The translations under genes and the position numbers were made by a program. The notes under the pieces were generated by a model that searched no databases, had not been told where the DNA came from, and saw nothing but the letters and a program-made list of their open reading frames with translations. Positions 18,590 to 29,298 of a stretch of DNA of 64,000 nucleotides are shown here, piece after piece. Each line of letters begins with the position of its first letter. Positions within the stretch are counted from its first letter, which is position 1. The stretch is from Chara braunii (lineage: Eukaryota; Streptophyta; Charophyceae; Charales; Characeae): the NCBI GenBank assembly GCA_003427395.1, contig BFEA01000010.1:3860756-3924755 (forward strand), read 5' to 3'.

Positions 18590-19050
18590 AACACAGTCCC
18601 GAAATGAGAGTCACAATGGAAAATCCCGATTGCTTGGCACAGTGTTCGGACAAGAGTCTGAAAGGAAATCCTCGATTGCTTGGCTCAAGTGACACAGTAT
18701 CGGAACAAGAGTCTAGAAGGTAAGTCTCGATCGCTTGGCTCACAGTGTCGGAGCAAGAGTCTAAAGGGTAAGTCTCGATTGCTTCAAGTTGGTTCCCGCA
18801 ACCAGCCAACACAGTATCGGAAAGCGAGCCTGGAAGGAAAGTCTCGATTGCTTGGGTGTAACCAGCAAGCACCGTATTGAAACAAGAGTCTAAAAGGAAA
18901 ACCTCGATTGCTTGGATCACGTAACCAGCAAACACAGCGTTGGAACAAAAGTATGAAAGGAAAATCTCTATTACTTGGTTCACGTAACCAGCAAAACACA
19001 GTGTTGGAACAAGTGTTTGGAAGGAAAGCCTCTATTGCCGGCACGTAGTG
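18590..19050. repeat. Minisatellite in C LTR, about 8 degenerate units of 46-71 bp
   Basis: Repeated text is CACAGTRTYGGAACAAGAGTC, then AAAGGAAAGTCTCGATTGCTTGG, sometimes followed by GTAACCAGCAAA. Units begin near 18595, 18640, 18690, 18740, 18810, 18870, 18935 and 19000. A single related unit is present inverted in the 3' LTR (about 4440-4480), so the array grew or was lost after insertion. Confidence 0.85.
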
Positions 19051-19211
19051 TCGGAAAGGCACCTAGCAAAAAAAAAATTACGAGCTTTGCGCTCACGGAC
19101 AGGGGCCAACGCTGCCCTGGTAACCCGCCCCGTTCTAGGACCGGTGCAGATACCTTAACCCAGGGCCAAGGCTCTGCCAGCACACGCGAGAGCCCTCTGC
19201 CTCTCCTTTCC

Positions 19212-19215
<4 letters not shown>

Positions 19216-19286
<71 letters not shown>

Positions 19287-19395
19287 NNNNNNNNNNNNNN
19301 NNNNNNNNNNNNNNNNNNNNNNNNNNNNNNNNNNNNNNNNNNNNNNNNNNNNNNNNNNNNNNNNNNNNNNNNNNNNNNNNNNNNNNNNNNNNNNN

Positions 19396-19428
<33 letters not shown>
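19216..19428. repeat. (CT)n, assembly gap, (CA)n
   Basis: CT dinucleotides run from about 19216 to 19286, Ns fill 19287-19395, and CA dinucleotides run 19396-19428. The gap is probably a collapsed microsatellite. Frames reading through it are artefacts. Confidence 0.95.
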
Positions 19429-19431
<3 letters not shown>

Positions 19432-21125
19432 GCGAGATGAGAAGGGGGGCTAACCGACGGGGCTGATTTCAAATTTCTTAGTAACTGTCAAGGAAATCGG
19501 TTGCGCTGGAGGCAGCGAAACGTTGGCAGTAAGAGGGGGATCGCATTCGATCTAAGAGGTCCGGGATGAAGGCTGAGGAAGAGAGGAGCCAAAGGAAGGG
19601 GCGGATGGAGAATGACCTCACGAAATCTGTGAGAAGAAGGGGGCGCACTCCGATCTTCTTGACAACGGTTAGGAAAGCAGGCAGCGAGGAACAACGGGAG
19701 ACGTGCATTGGAGAAAGAGCGGGATGCGCGGGTTGGGGGGATCCATGCGCACCTACCGCCCGGATCCGGAAGACAAACAGCGAGGGGGATCCTATTGGAG
19801 ACTCACATGGAAAGAGGATCGAGAGCTATGCGCGGGAGCAGGAGAAGGGAACAAGGGGAGGAGAAAGTAAGGGCGGGAAGAAGGGAAATTTGGCGAAGAC
19901 TTCAGTTTCGCGGCCTGCACGCGTGGGACTTGAGCTCCAGAAGAGTGAGAAGAAGAGTATAAAGAGAGGAGAGGCGAGGAGAACAGGAGGAGAAAAGTTA
20001 TTGGGAGTTCGGGAGGGTGCTCGGAGCGCACGAGAATTGCGCATGAACGGTCCGGTCAGCTGAGAAACGGGCGTACGAGCGGATTGGGCACGCAGGGAGA
20101 GAACGAGGGAACTCAGAAGAGGGCTCGCACTACGTTCGGACGCAGACAAAGGAGAGGACGGCTGGCGACGCAACCACGGGCGGTCACCGAGTGCACGGTG
20201 AAGCCAGCTCGCTCGAGTGGTTCTTGTGGCAAGACGAACGGAGATGAAGGAACACTAGGGAGAGGTCGTGTGCAAAGGTGTTAGTTCGTTCGAGAGTGTT
20301 CGGGGATGTGCGAGCGCTCGAGCTTAGAGTGCACCGAGCAAGCGTCCTGAGCAGGGAAGACGGGAGCGAAAGAGAGGGATAAAGAAGTAAGAGAGAGGAA
20401 GGGTAGGCGGAAGTACGAGGCGAGCAGAGGCCCCCACGGCCTCTCGGGGCGATCGGCAGAACCCCAGCTGAAGAGGATCCCACAGCACCTGCTTCCGTTG
20501 AGCTGACCGCGCGGTCGTTTGATCACCCTCGTATCATCATCCCTGGCCGGCCCCTCCATTATCGTTAGTGGCCATCCCTTTCCTTTTCCGAGCATCTTTT
20601 CGGCGGCCGCTCTTCAGTGGAAAACGATCCAGCTTGACTGCCAGCTGGAGATGCCGTCTACGTCCATTGATTTCCCCTAGTCACAGCAAGTCGTGAACAG
20701 GCCCCGCTTCGCGCCGCGTGGAAGTTACCAAGCTGTGGGGGGCGGCTGCAAGATCCTTAGCCTCACATCCAGCTTCAAGCACACCCCTTGACCCACTTTG
20801 GCGAGCTCCGTGGCTGTCATCAGTCATCCCGACATCACTTTCCTTAAGTATCTTCCCCCCCTTAGTCCCAACGCCAGCCGCTCCTTCTCCCTTCTCGGGT
20901 GCCTTGTCAAAATTCTGGTTTCTCGTCCACGCTAGGCCTCGCTTGCAACCACCGTCTCGGGTCGTCCTTGCCTGTCCGAAGGTCAGTATGGGGAATGAAA
21001 AAAACAAGATCACCCCCAAGACCCTCATCCATTCGCATTCACGCACCAGAACATCATCTGGACCCCAAAAAACTTTCTTTTGTTGGGTACAAAGGAGTAC
21101 CCGGCTGGTAGGCAGCCGCCCGACA

Positions 21126-21256
21126 CCGGGTAAGATTCAGACATCATCTGGACCCCAACGAAGATCGGTGGTTCACCAGAGAAGAACTCATAAGAACTGC
21201 ACCTCAAGTCGTTGCAGGCTATGAAAGAGATCTTAAAGGGAAGATGCTTGTAGATT
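21126..21256 (+). pseudogene. pol: Family B copy 1: end of chromodomain-like tail
   Basis: Directly after element C, + strand codons read VRFRHHLDPNEDRWFTREEL, then an APQVVAGYERDLKGK-like end and TAG at 21256. This continues the frame broken at 3030 (QYR). The same tail closes B4 at 61253. Such tails on chromovirus integrases are thought to guide insertion into heterochromatin (family knowledge). Confidence 0.85.
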
Positions 21257-21297
21257 AGAAAACTTCTCTGAGGACTATGAAGTGCAGGAGGAGGGAA
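21257..21297 (+). other. Family B polypurine tract region
   Basis: A short spacer after pol ends in GTGCAGGAGGAGGGAA just before the LTR. The equivalent AAAGGAGGAGGGAA is seen before the LTRs at 53553 and 61294. This is the expected primer for plus-strand DNA synthesis. Confidence 0.6.
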
Positions 21298-22299
21298 TGC
21301 GAGGATATGGGTCCTTGGCAGGCCTAAGGGGCCCCCTGCAGCATATGTGCCCGCCCTAAGTGAAGGCGGGCCTAACAAATCACGAGAGGCCCTTGGCTGT
21401 CAATTTCGCATTTGGGGTCCAAGCAGTTTCGTCGCGCCAGTTGGTTGAAGGGAAACACAGTCCGAGCAGCGTGGAAATTCCCAGGCCTTCTAGGCCTTTC
21501 CGAAAGCACAGGCCCTGGGCGAGATTCGAAGCCTCATACACAGACAGTTGGGAGGCCCAACCGAATGAGGCCAGTAGCTGCACTAGACGTGCAGCATCCT
21601 GGGGCCTACCGAAAGCTTCTGGGCCCAGGCTAGTCCAACCAGGCTGCCGAACGAGGCAGGCTCTGTCCATACAGAAAAGAGCTCGCTGCCTGGCCAGCCA
21701 TTCGGGCACTCGCATGCTGGCGGCAGCGCTGCTGGAGCTGAAGCTCGTGGGCTGCTGCTAGCGCTGAGCGGCGAGGTGCAGGCACGTGCGGTCGTGCAGT
21801 GAGCAAGGCGTTGCTGAGGGCAGCACCATAGCCAAGCCTCCATAGCTGGCAGGGCTTGGATGGACATTGAGGCCCAGGGGTGGTCTTCATATGTACAAAA
21901 AAGGAAGACGTGGGAGAGAGTAAAGGGAGAGAGAGAAGGATGATGATGATGATGATGTGAGGGCACATACCTGGTATTGGTGATGGTCCTGCATGGGCGA
22001 CATCTTCAAGTACTTCGGGTGTTGTGGACGTCAACAATTGCATTGTCAATTAGTAGGCTAGTAGTAGTTGTGAAGGGAGTAGGCTGGGCGCGGAGCGCCA
22101 AGTAGGGAGATAGAGACTGGATACATATGTTGGTGGTGGCGAGAGCAAGCTTTCATTGACATTGACTTTCAGTGCTATGATTTTCCATTGGTGTTATATT
22201 GGTGCAATGTTGCTTCCTGAACACTGTGTTATGATTTGGCTTTCAATGTGATTGTGCAATCTGAATATTGTCATCTCGCTTTTGTTCATTTGCCTTGCA
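21298..22299 (+). repeat. Family B LTR shared by copies B1 and B2 (1002 bp)
   Basis: TGCGAGGATATG... to ...TTGCCTTGCA. It is preceded by the end of B1 pol and a polypurine tract, so it acts as a 3' LTR. It is followed by a primer site and leader, so it also acts as a 5' LTR. It matches 53553-54386 and 61294-62250 and is the longest of the three. It contains a (GAT)n run near 21939-21957. Confidence 0.85.
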
Positions 22300-22301
22300 A
22301 T

Positions 22302-22313
22302 TTGGTATCGAAG
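22302..22313 (+). promoter_or_regulatory. Primer-binding site of B2
   Basis: TGGTATCGAAGC begins 3 bases after the LTR end. It resembles the initiator-Met tRNA-type site TGGTATCAGAGC, with changes in the centre. A second near-copy, GCAATTTGGTATCGAAGC, occurs inside the leader at about 22680-22698. Confidence 0.7.
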
Positions 22314-22719
22314 CTGGTTCGAAGTGCGCTCATTGGTTCTTCACAATAGATGTTCGGTGCTTCGCATGAGGTGTGGGGCAGTGATAAGGCTTGGGCATTG
22401 AACGTAAGGCGGCCCAGGGTCGTGTGGGCGCGCCAGGAAGCTATGTGGTGACATTAGGGTTGTACGCTAGATGATGAAAGCTCGATGATGTGGCATTTAA
22501 GCTTCTAGCGTACAAGGTGGAACTGCATTCTGCTGTTGGTTGTGTCGAGGCAAAGACCCGTCATCATAAATGCACATCAGGTTGCCGGTGAGAAATCTGT
22601 GGTTGGGGGTAGCAGGTGTTGATTCTGGTTGTGATCGTCGTCTTGTCTACGACGTTAAATAATTCCTGAGGAGTTACGGGTGCAATTTGGTATCGAAGCT
22701 CGTTGCAACCTGTTTCTTG
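22314..22719 (+). other. Family B2 leader, shortened
   Basis: Non-coding leader like that at 54401 and 62266, including CGACGTTAAATAATTC (about 22650). At about 22680 it jumps to a repeated LTR-end/primer-site sequence and then to middle-gag sequence, so the N-terminal gag present in B4 is missing here. A template jump or recombination is likely. Confidence 0.6.
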
Positions 22720-23866
22720 GTATTGACGTTAAATCGGTCGTACTATCGACGATAGTGGTTACTACAGTCCCACTGTCAAGCCAGGCCCAGGTTAGTGTGC
22801 AGCAACCTGTTTCGGTGGCTATGCAGCCACTACAGCAATCCCCTGGGCCAATGCAGCTTATGCAATGAATGCCCAAAATATCCTTGCTGAGTCCTAAGCC
22901 CTTCTCCGGCGACAGGAAGAAGGATGAGGATTTGGACACTTGGGTAAGGACGGTGCCTACCTATGTGAGGCACAAGTTTATCAGGCCGGAGCAAGAAGTT
23001 GTAGTGGCTGCCTCCTTTCTAGAGGGGTCAGCAGCCCGCTTGTTGAATGACATAGTGCAACAGCAAGGCTACAGTCAAAATTTCGATGCCTGGGCCCAGG
23101 CCCAGACATTGGAAGAGTTCGTACAGTCCGTGTATAATAGGTGGCATGACCCACAAGGGGCCCAACAGGCCAGAAAACACATACGCGATCAACAGTCTTG
23201 TGCCAAAAGGTACAAGAATGTTAGAGAGCTTACGAATTCCGTAGAACGTCTGTTCGTGGTACCTGGTGTATACTATGACGAACAGGTACTCATTACGGAT
23301 TACCTTAGATGTCTGCCTTTAAAGGTTAGGACAAAGTTGGTAGACGAGGCCTATGTCGAACAACACAACTTTGTTTCATTCAACAAGAAGGCCTTAGACA
23401 TAAAGGCAAAATTGGGATCTGTGCATCAGAGTCAGGGGGATGATCGGAAGAAGAGACTACCCCAGAACTGGAAGAAGAAAGGTCAACTAATGTTCGTTGA
23501 CCACGATGGTCAGGCGACAAAAATTGACGACTTCCCAGACCTTGGGGAGGAGACAGAGCACGATGGGGCCAGCGAGGCTTCGGATGGGGGAGTCGTAACA
23601 CCCATCAAGGAAAAGACTAGGGGGACCGGGAAGAAGAAGGTAGGCCGATCTACGGGTTAGGGCGACCAAGGAACGAGTATGAGGTGTGGAGGGACCGAGT
23701 CGCTAGGGCCACGTGCATGAACTGTGGCAACTACGGTCACACGTCCCAAACGTGCCGAGGCAAGAAAGTCCTGACAAGGGTAGCCTCCCCAATGGTGGTG
23801 GGACTATCTTCGAACCCTGGTGGTGCTTCTGCTAGCACTTCGCAGGGAGACACCTCGGGCCAGTAG
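22720..23866 (+). pseudogene. gag: Family B2 gag (capsid and zinc knuckle)
   Basis: The main frame 22869-23660 has SPKPFSGDRKKDEDLDTWVR and FLEGSAARLLND, gypsy Gag features. A TGA replaces an expected Trp just before MPKIS. The CCHC knuckle CMNCGNYGHTSQTC is in another frame at 23684-23866. The N-terminal coiled-coil part seen in B4 is deleted. Broken by stops and at least one frameshift. Confidence 0.85.
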
Positions 23867-23897
23867 GAGTTTTAGCCGTTCTTACTCGCGCTGAAGT

Positions 23898-24407
23898 GTG
23901 GTAACATTGCCTTCCCCACTTCAGGCGTTGGCCAGGGCTAGTGACCCACGTATCGCCCGACACACATATTCAGACCCACCGACGCTCTGTTCGAAAGATG
24001 TGTCTGAGGCCCTAGAAGAGTTAGAGACTGAGTGGTCAGAGAAGGACCCCAGAGACTCTTGGGCGATGACTTGTAGAGGTCCAAAGGGTGAACATTTCGT
24101 GGTAAAGGTTGATGTAGGGGACCGCAAAATTGGCGCCTTCGCAGACATAGGCTCTACACAAAACTTCATCGGTCGTGCTTGTGTGGATAGACTGCGCTTA
24201 GGGGACCAAGTGCAGCGGCTTAGCAGAACAGCAGCTTCTACGCTACCCAACAAGCACCAAATGGTAGTTAAAGACTATGTCAAGGACGTAGTTTGTTCCT
24301 TCTCTTATGGAGGAGGGGAAGTGAGACATAAAATTTCATTCCTCGTCAATGATGAACTGCCCTTGTCTCTGAGAAAGGGGAGGTTGTTAAAATACTCTCA
24401 AAGATAG
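23898..24407 (+). pseudogene. pol: Family B2 protease, 3' truncated
   Basis: The frame includes GAFADIGSTQNFIGRACVDR, the active-site loop with Asp-Ile-Gly. The second half (LPFDMLLGMYYLEVAQ in the other B copies) is deleted, jumping from DELP to LSLRKG. The rest continues toward RT in other frames. Confidence 0.8.
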
Positions 24408-24439
24408 AATCAGTCGTCGCACAATATTTCGACTTTTTT

Positions 24440-25168
24440 TAGGACCCCACAGGCGTGGTAGAGAGGGAGGTGGTCCATGCAATAGAGGTTGTCCCAAGTA
24501 GTAAGGTACCTAGAGGACGAATCTATAGGATGTCTCCTGCACAGTTGGATGAGCTCCGCTGCCAGCTCAAGGAGCTCACAGAAAAGGGATGGATTCGGCC
24601 TAGTACCTTTCCTTACGGCGCGCCGTCTTATTTGTCCCAAGGAAGGGAGGTACCTTGAGGATGTGCATTGATTATAGGGGCCTCAATGCCATCACAGTTA
24701 AGAACGCGGAGCCCCTACCCCGCATCGACGACCTCTTGGATAGAGTGCAGGGATGTCAATACTTCACCAAGATAGATCTGAAGTCCGGATACCATCAAAT
24801 TGCCATTAGACCTGAGGACCAGCACAAAACCGCATTTCAGACCAGGTATGGTCTGTACGAGTTTGTGGTGATGCCCTTTGGCCTATGCAATGCACCTGGT
24901 ACTTTCCAACACGCGATGAACAAAATCTTTCATGAGTACATAGACAAGTTTATCGTCGTGTACCTGGACAATATTCTTATCTGTAGTAGGATTGTAGAGG
25001 AGAACGCTGAGCACTTGAAAATAGTGCTAGGTCTCCTCAGACAGCACCGGTACAAGGTTAACTTGGAGAAATGCGAGTTTGGTTGCACCAAGATCGTGTA
25101 CTTGGGTCATGAAATCTCAGCAGATGGACCGAGGCCGGATGATGCTAAGGTGGCCAGCATACGAGATT
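24440..25168 (+). pseudogene. pol: Family B2 reverse transcriptase, cut at 25168
   Basis: Fingers [19 protein letters not shown] and GWIRPST (24455-24658), then after a frameshift [33 protein letters not shown] (motif A Asp present) and [13 protein letters not shown]. Motif C reads YLDN, so the second catalytic Asp is lost (GAT to AAT). The frame ends in YLGHEISADG...SIRDW, where element A sequence begins. No continuation of B2 appears beyond element A. Confidence 0.9.
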
Positions 25169-26041
25169 GGCCCGGGCTACCCCTAGGACAGACAGGCCCT
25201 AAGCGGCCTATGCTGCTAGACGGTCCTATAGCCTATAGCCGGGTCCGGTAGAGGCCGAGAGGCCGAAACAGCAACGGTACCGGTCGGTCAGTCAGTCCGG
25301 TCTAAGTCCTAGTAGTCTATAGATAGGTTAGGCCCATCGGTTCAGGACTTTTGGCAATTCATTTCTTGCGAACAGCGTTGGAGAAGCCAAGCAAGTTGGT
25401 GGCGGTACCTGTCTATTGGCGGCATCCTGAGACAGACCACAACAGCGGCCATAGCCGGCCCTCTCTGAGCTTGCCACACTTGGGGCACCCTCAGCGCATC
25501 TACCCTTGGGGGTATTTGCGTATGGCCGGGCTACGTTGAGGCTCTACACTGAGTGGTTCGTGGGTGGTGGCAGCCATAGCTGCCTGTTCCTTCGTCAGAG
25601 TTGTCCATCGGCACTGAAGACTTCATCGCAGGACATGTTCTTCATCAGGGTGGTTGGCGCTGGCCTCTAAGAGGCTATTCAGATGCAACGCTACTAACTG
25701 GGTGTAGGATAGAGAGTGGGGTGTGAGTTTTGAGTGTGGCGAGATACTGGAACAAACTCTGTTACGATAATTGTGTGAGTGGTTCAGCATCAGTGACAGT
25801 TTCAATTGTGATCTTCGCAGGTTCTTTCTTGTGATTGGTTGTTGGGAGTTGTGTCAGAGAGCGAGAAACACTGTGTGTCTTCTCCCCTGCTATGCATAAT
25901 TGTCTTCTGCTGTTTATCTTCACCTGTGTGCAGTGTGGACTCTGTCTCCTCTCTCCCCATCTCTTGTGCATGTATGGGCATGTATGAGATTGTCTGTTTG
26001 TGAGTGGCGAGAAAATTCGTCAAAGAACCAAGATCATAACA
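25169..26041 (+). repeat. Element A 5' LTR, left-truncated (873 bp)
   Basis: Matches 33093-33965 base for base in length and ends ...AAGATCATAACA before the primer site. It does not start with TG. If the 3' LTR starts at 32882 (next to its polypurine tract), about 211 bp is missing here. Confidence 0.8.
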
Positions 26042-26043
26042 GT

Positions 26044-26055
26044 TGGTATCGGAGC
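26044..26055 (+). promoter_or_regulatory. Primer-binding site of element A
   Basis: TGGTATCGGAGC starts two bases after the LTR. It differs by one base from the initiator-Met-type site TGGTATCAGAGC common in plant LTR elements. Confidence 0.85.
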
Positions 26056-27590
26056 GAGATTGAAATTGGAGCACTGAGGGTTGAGCGCACTGAGGCATCT
26101 TTTTAATCTTGGCGATATACTGGTGAGAGCTTCATGGCGATTCATCCTCCCCAGTACTGAGTCAGCAGGGAAGAAGACTTTCAGCGGTGAATTCAAGTGT
26201 TCAGAGGCTGTATTGAACAAGCGCACTGAGCCTGTCAGGGCGCTTGGCAAGAAGTGGCGAGTACAGGGCTAATTCGCCATAGCCAACCCTGAGGGTGATA
26301 CAGCGAATTACCCCAGAGTGGCTAATTACTCCAGAGGACATCAGGGAACCCTGAGCGACATCATCTCTGGGTGGCGCTGATAGAGATTGATGCAGGATAT
26401 CAATCTCCGGGAGGAATAACCCCATCTGGGGCTATTTTTAGCATCAGCGGCTACCTGGCACTTTGGCGAGATATTTTGGAGTTGGCGAGTTAGGTGCCAC
26501 AGGACCAGATACAGGGTATCTGGAGTGAAGGGGTGCAGCGCCACAGGATCCTGAAGAGGATCAACAATTTTGAGGAGGTTCTGTGCGTGGGATTGTCTGG
26601 GAGAAGCTCAGGAGGAAATTGGCAAGATAAGGGTTTCATCTGCCATAGCCAGATCTTCATCATCACCTGCAAGATTCTCTGCAAGTGAGTCCGTTCCATG
26701 CACCTACCTGAATTGCGATCCAGATAGTAGTAGATTAGTGAAAGATTATGGCCTATCTGTCTGTCAGTGCCTGGATATGAAAATCGCTGACTGCATGACA
26801 GCCATAACTATCTCTCTCCCTACCTCTCTCTGCTCATGTCTCATTATCTGTTGACTCTTTCTAGTCCAAACTTGTCCTGCGACAACTATACTATATTGCA
26901 TTTGTTCTGGGATGATCAAACAGTGAATTCTGTACTGGAAAAGTAGTGATGCTGGGAATTGCTGTTTTGCGCCGAGTCTATTTTTAGCCTGTGCTACCTA
27001 GGGTCAGTCATAACTTCAATTTTGTCCGTCAGAATTCAGTTTTGTCATTCCCCAGTGAATCACAATTTGAAAACAGTCAGTACTGTCAAATCGCAGAGTT
27101 GGATTTCTAGTTTTTCACTGGATACAGTGAAATCTGTGATTCGCCATACCCTAGGGTATGACCTCTAGAGTCATTAGTGTCTGAAATTGAGTCTGAGTCA
27201 GGATATCGGGTATCTGTCTATATCGCTTGTTGTGATTGATCTCTCTGTGTCTGTACTAACCATTTCCATCATTCCCACTGATTACACTTGTTTCTAGTGG
27301 ACACTGAAATTTCTAGTGGGTCTCTGGAAAACTAGTGGAATGACTGTGTGACTTCCAGTGTGGTCCAGGGTCAATAAAAGGAAATCGTGTGACTGATTTT
27401 GCTGGACTGACAGTCTATCTGACACCTGACCCCAGAGACACCCTTCTAACCCCAAACCGTTGATTGCCTACTCACCCACCTACTCCAGTGTTGAGTGCTG
27501 CAGCGATTCCAAAGTATCTGCAGAAATCTGCATATCGCTGCAATTTTTTCTGCTGTTATTTTATTTTTGGTTTTTATTTGAACTGGGAAA
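26056..27590 (+). other. Element A leader
   Basis: About 1.5 kb without a supported gene between primer site and gag. It contains many short copies of CCAGTG, TAGTGG and GGCGAG-type words but no clear tandem array. It ends in a T-rich stretch (27541-27582) just before the gag ATG. Confidence 0.6.
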
Positions 27591-29200
27591 ATGTCGGATA
27601 AGGGGAATGAGCAGCAGCCACATGTAGAGGTTATGGTGAAGGCAGAAGGTGAACAACCTTCTTCCTCCACTACTCCCCGTCCACCTCTGACTGCTACTCA
27701 GTGGCAAAAGAAGGAGGCAGAAAAACAACTCAGACTGCAACAGGCCAGAGTGGCTGAATTGGAACGGGTGGAGGCTGCTAAGCTAGAGGCTGCAACAGAT
27801 CACTCCAGAAGGGAGTATCTGTTGCAGCAGCTAGACAAGTCTCTTGCTGATGATCGATGCTCCCAGGTCACCAAGCACATGGCTGAGATGATCCTGCTGG
27901 AGCACAAGATCACCAGCTCCCAGTTCACAAATTGGGATGATCGTTTTGTGCGCTGGAGCATCGGGTTGACGAGCTGTCAGCTTAGCAGTCCAAGATCCTG
28001 GACTCTATCCAGGCCTTGTCTGCTCAGCTGGCAACCGCCAAGCTGATTACTCCTCAGCTCCTTCTGCTGGAACCCAAAACCTCTCCTCCTCCTTCACCAC
28101 CTCCTTCCCCTCCTACATCTGATGGGGGATCTGTATATTCTTCCCGGTCATCTACTCCTTCCCAAAAGGCCTCAGCAAAGGCCACCTATACTGCTGTGAC
28201 TGCAGCAGACAGAGGGCCCAAGATCCCTGCTCCCAACAAGTTCAGGGGCGATGACCCCAAGACTGATGTTGGGGACTGGGCTGCTGGGACCAGAGCCTAC
28301 TTGAGGGGCTTTGTCTGTGCAGAACAGACCAAGGTGGCAACTGTTTTGGGGCTGCTGGAACGGCCTACATTGAAGTGGGCCACCTCAACTTCCAGTAGTC
28401 TGCAACAGTCCATGGAGGACTGGGCTTTGGGTTAGGGGTAGATAAACCTCTGCAGGCCCTGAAGGACCGGTTTGCAGACAAGGAGCGGGCCCGCAAGGCT
28501 GTAGACAGGATTGCTCGCCTGGGACAGCAGCGGTACAGCGACACCCTACAAGCCTTGTTTGCTGAGTTCGAGCAGCTCACCTCCACCCCTAGACTGGTCA
28601 TGTTACCTGATGATATGCTAACCAGTTTTTGCAGGGCAGCGCCTGAGAAGTTTGTTGTTGCACTCTACAACGCTGGGTATAAGGATTGGAGGTCCTTTGG
28701 TCGCGCAGCCCTGGAAATGGAGGGTAAGCTCCATGTCCAGGCCCCAACCTCTGACAGGAGGAAGGGTGCCTTCCCTAAAGGCAACAGAAGGGGAAAGGTC
28801 GCCCTTACTCATGTGGGATCTACCTCAGGATTCACAGCCTGATGTGCCTTCAGGTGACACCGGATCTGCTGCTGAGACAGATGTTGCAGCAGTAGTGACT
28901 CAGGCTGTATTGGGAGATCTGCAAGCGCAGAAAAAGTATTCCCCCTCCACAGCCTCAGCCTCTACTAAGGGGAAGGATAAGGGACGTCGACCTTCCTCTT
29001 CCCAGCGCCCTAATCTGCCTAGAGACGTCCGCGTGCCAGCTGACCCTCTCAATCCCTCCTCGCTCCCCTTGCATGACCTCAAGATCCAGGAGGGAGTCTG
29101 GAGAAGAAGAAAGGAGAAGGGGGTCTGGCTGAGATGTGAGGGACAACACTTCTTAAAGGACTGCCCTTACATGCCAGGCCCGGGTCAGTCAAAAAACTGA
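27591..29200 (+). pseudogene. gag: Element A gag
   Basis: Starts ATGTCGGATAAGGGG (MSDKGNEQQ). The N-terminal part is a Lys/Glu/Gln coiled-coil-like stretch (KKEAEKQLRLQQARVAELER). Frames change at about 28020 and 28435, then the capsid continues (PNKFRGDDPKTDVGDW, ARLGQQRYSDTLQALFAEFE). The zinc knuckle reads [13 protein letters not shown]: the first Cys is Trp and the spacing to His is one shorter than CX2CX4HX4C. Several frameshifts are needed to read it through. Confidence 0.85.
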
Positions 29201-29298
29201 AACAGACCCTGGGGACTGCAGTTCCCTCCAGTGCTGCATCTTCATCTATTCAGGTAGGTAAATCTGCAGTTGTTTCAGCTGAGACTGTTGGTGACGAT

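Larger units (their letters stand above)
3031..21125 (-). mobile_element. Element C: giant Ty3/gypsy retrotransposon, about 18.1 kb
   Basis: Direct repeats at 3031-5868 and 18161-21125 both start TGTCGAACAACTG and end GCCCGACA on the + strand (TG...CA). The left flank ends ATACCGG and the right flank starts CCGGGTAAG, giving a CCGG target duplication. Joining the flanks resumes the B1 pol frame. In transcription order (- strand): LTR, primer site, long leader, six short paralogous ORFs, an Arg/Glu-rich ORF, gag, protease, RT, RNase H, integrase, LTR. The size and the ORFs upstream of gag recall plant Ogre/Tat elements by architecture. RT and integrase signatures (FLDDFPIKGP, IDLVTMP, NARDD) look closer to gypsy elements I associate with fungi and oomycetes; that comparison is from memory. 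Confidence 0.9.
18161..21125 (-). repeat. Element C 5' LTR (2965 bp, includes gap)
   Basis: Ends match the 3' LTR. Its distinctive part is 18535-19843: a minisatellite, a CT tract, an assembly gap, a CA tract, and a segment (19430-19800) that lies inverted in the other LTR. The promoter should be here on the - strand, but I see no convincing TATA box. Confidence 0.85.

Noticed and set aside
19287-19395. Frames running through the N gaps (also 45801-46120)
   Set aside because: Unknown bases; no protein can be inferred.
19566-20063. 165-codon open frame in the C 5' LTR, with an inverted counterpart at 4331-4795 in the 3' LTR
   Set aside because: Basic, low-complexity; the frame is not conserved between the two LTR copies.
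20718-21224. 168-codon + strand frame in the C LTR, also partly open at 5451-5969
   Set aside because: Crosses the LTR/flank boundary at 21125 and is antisense to the element; no domain.
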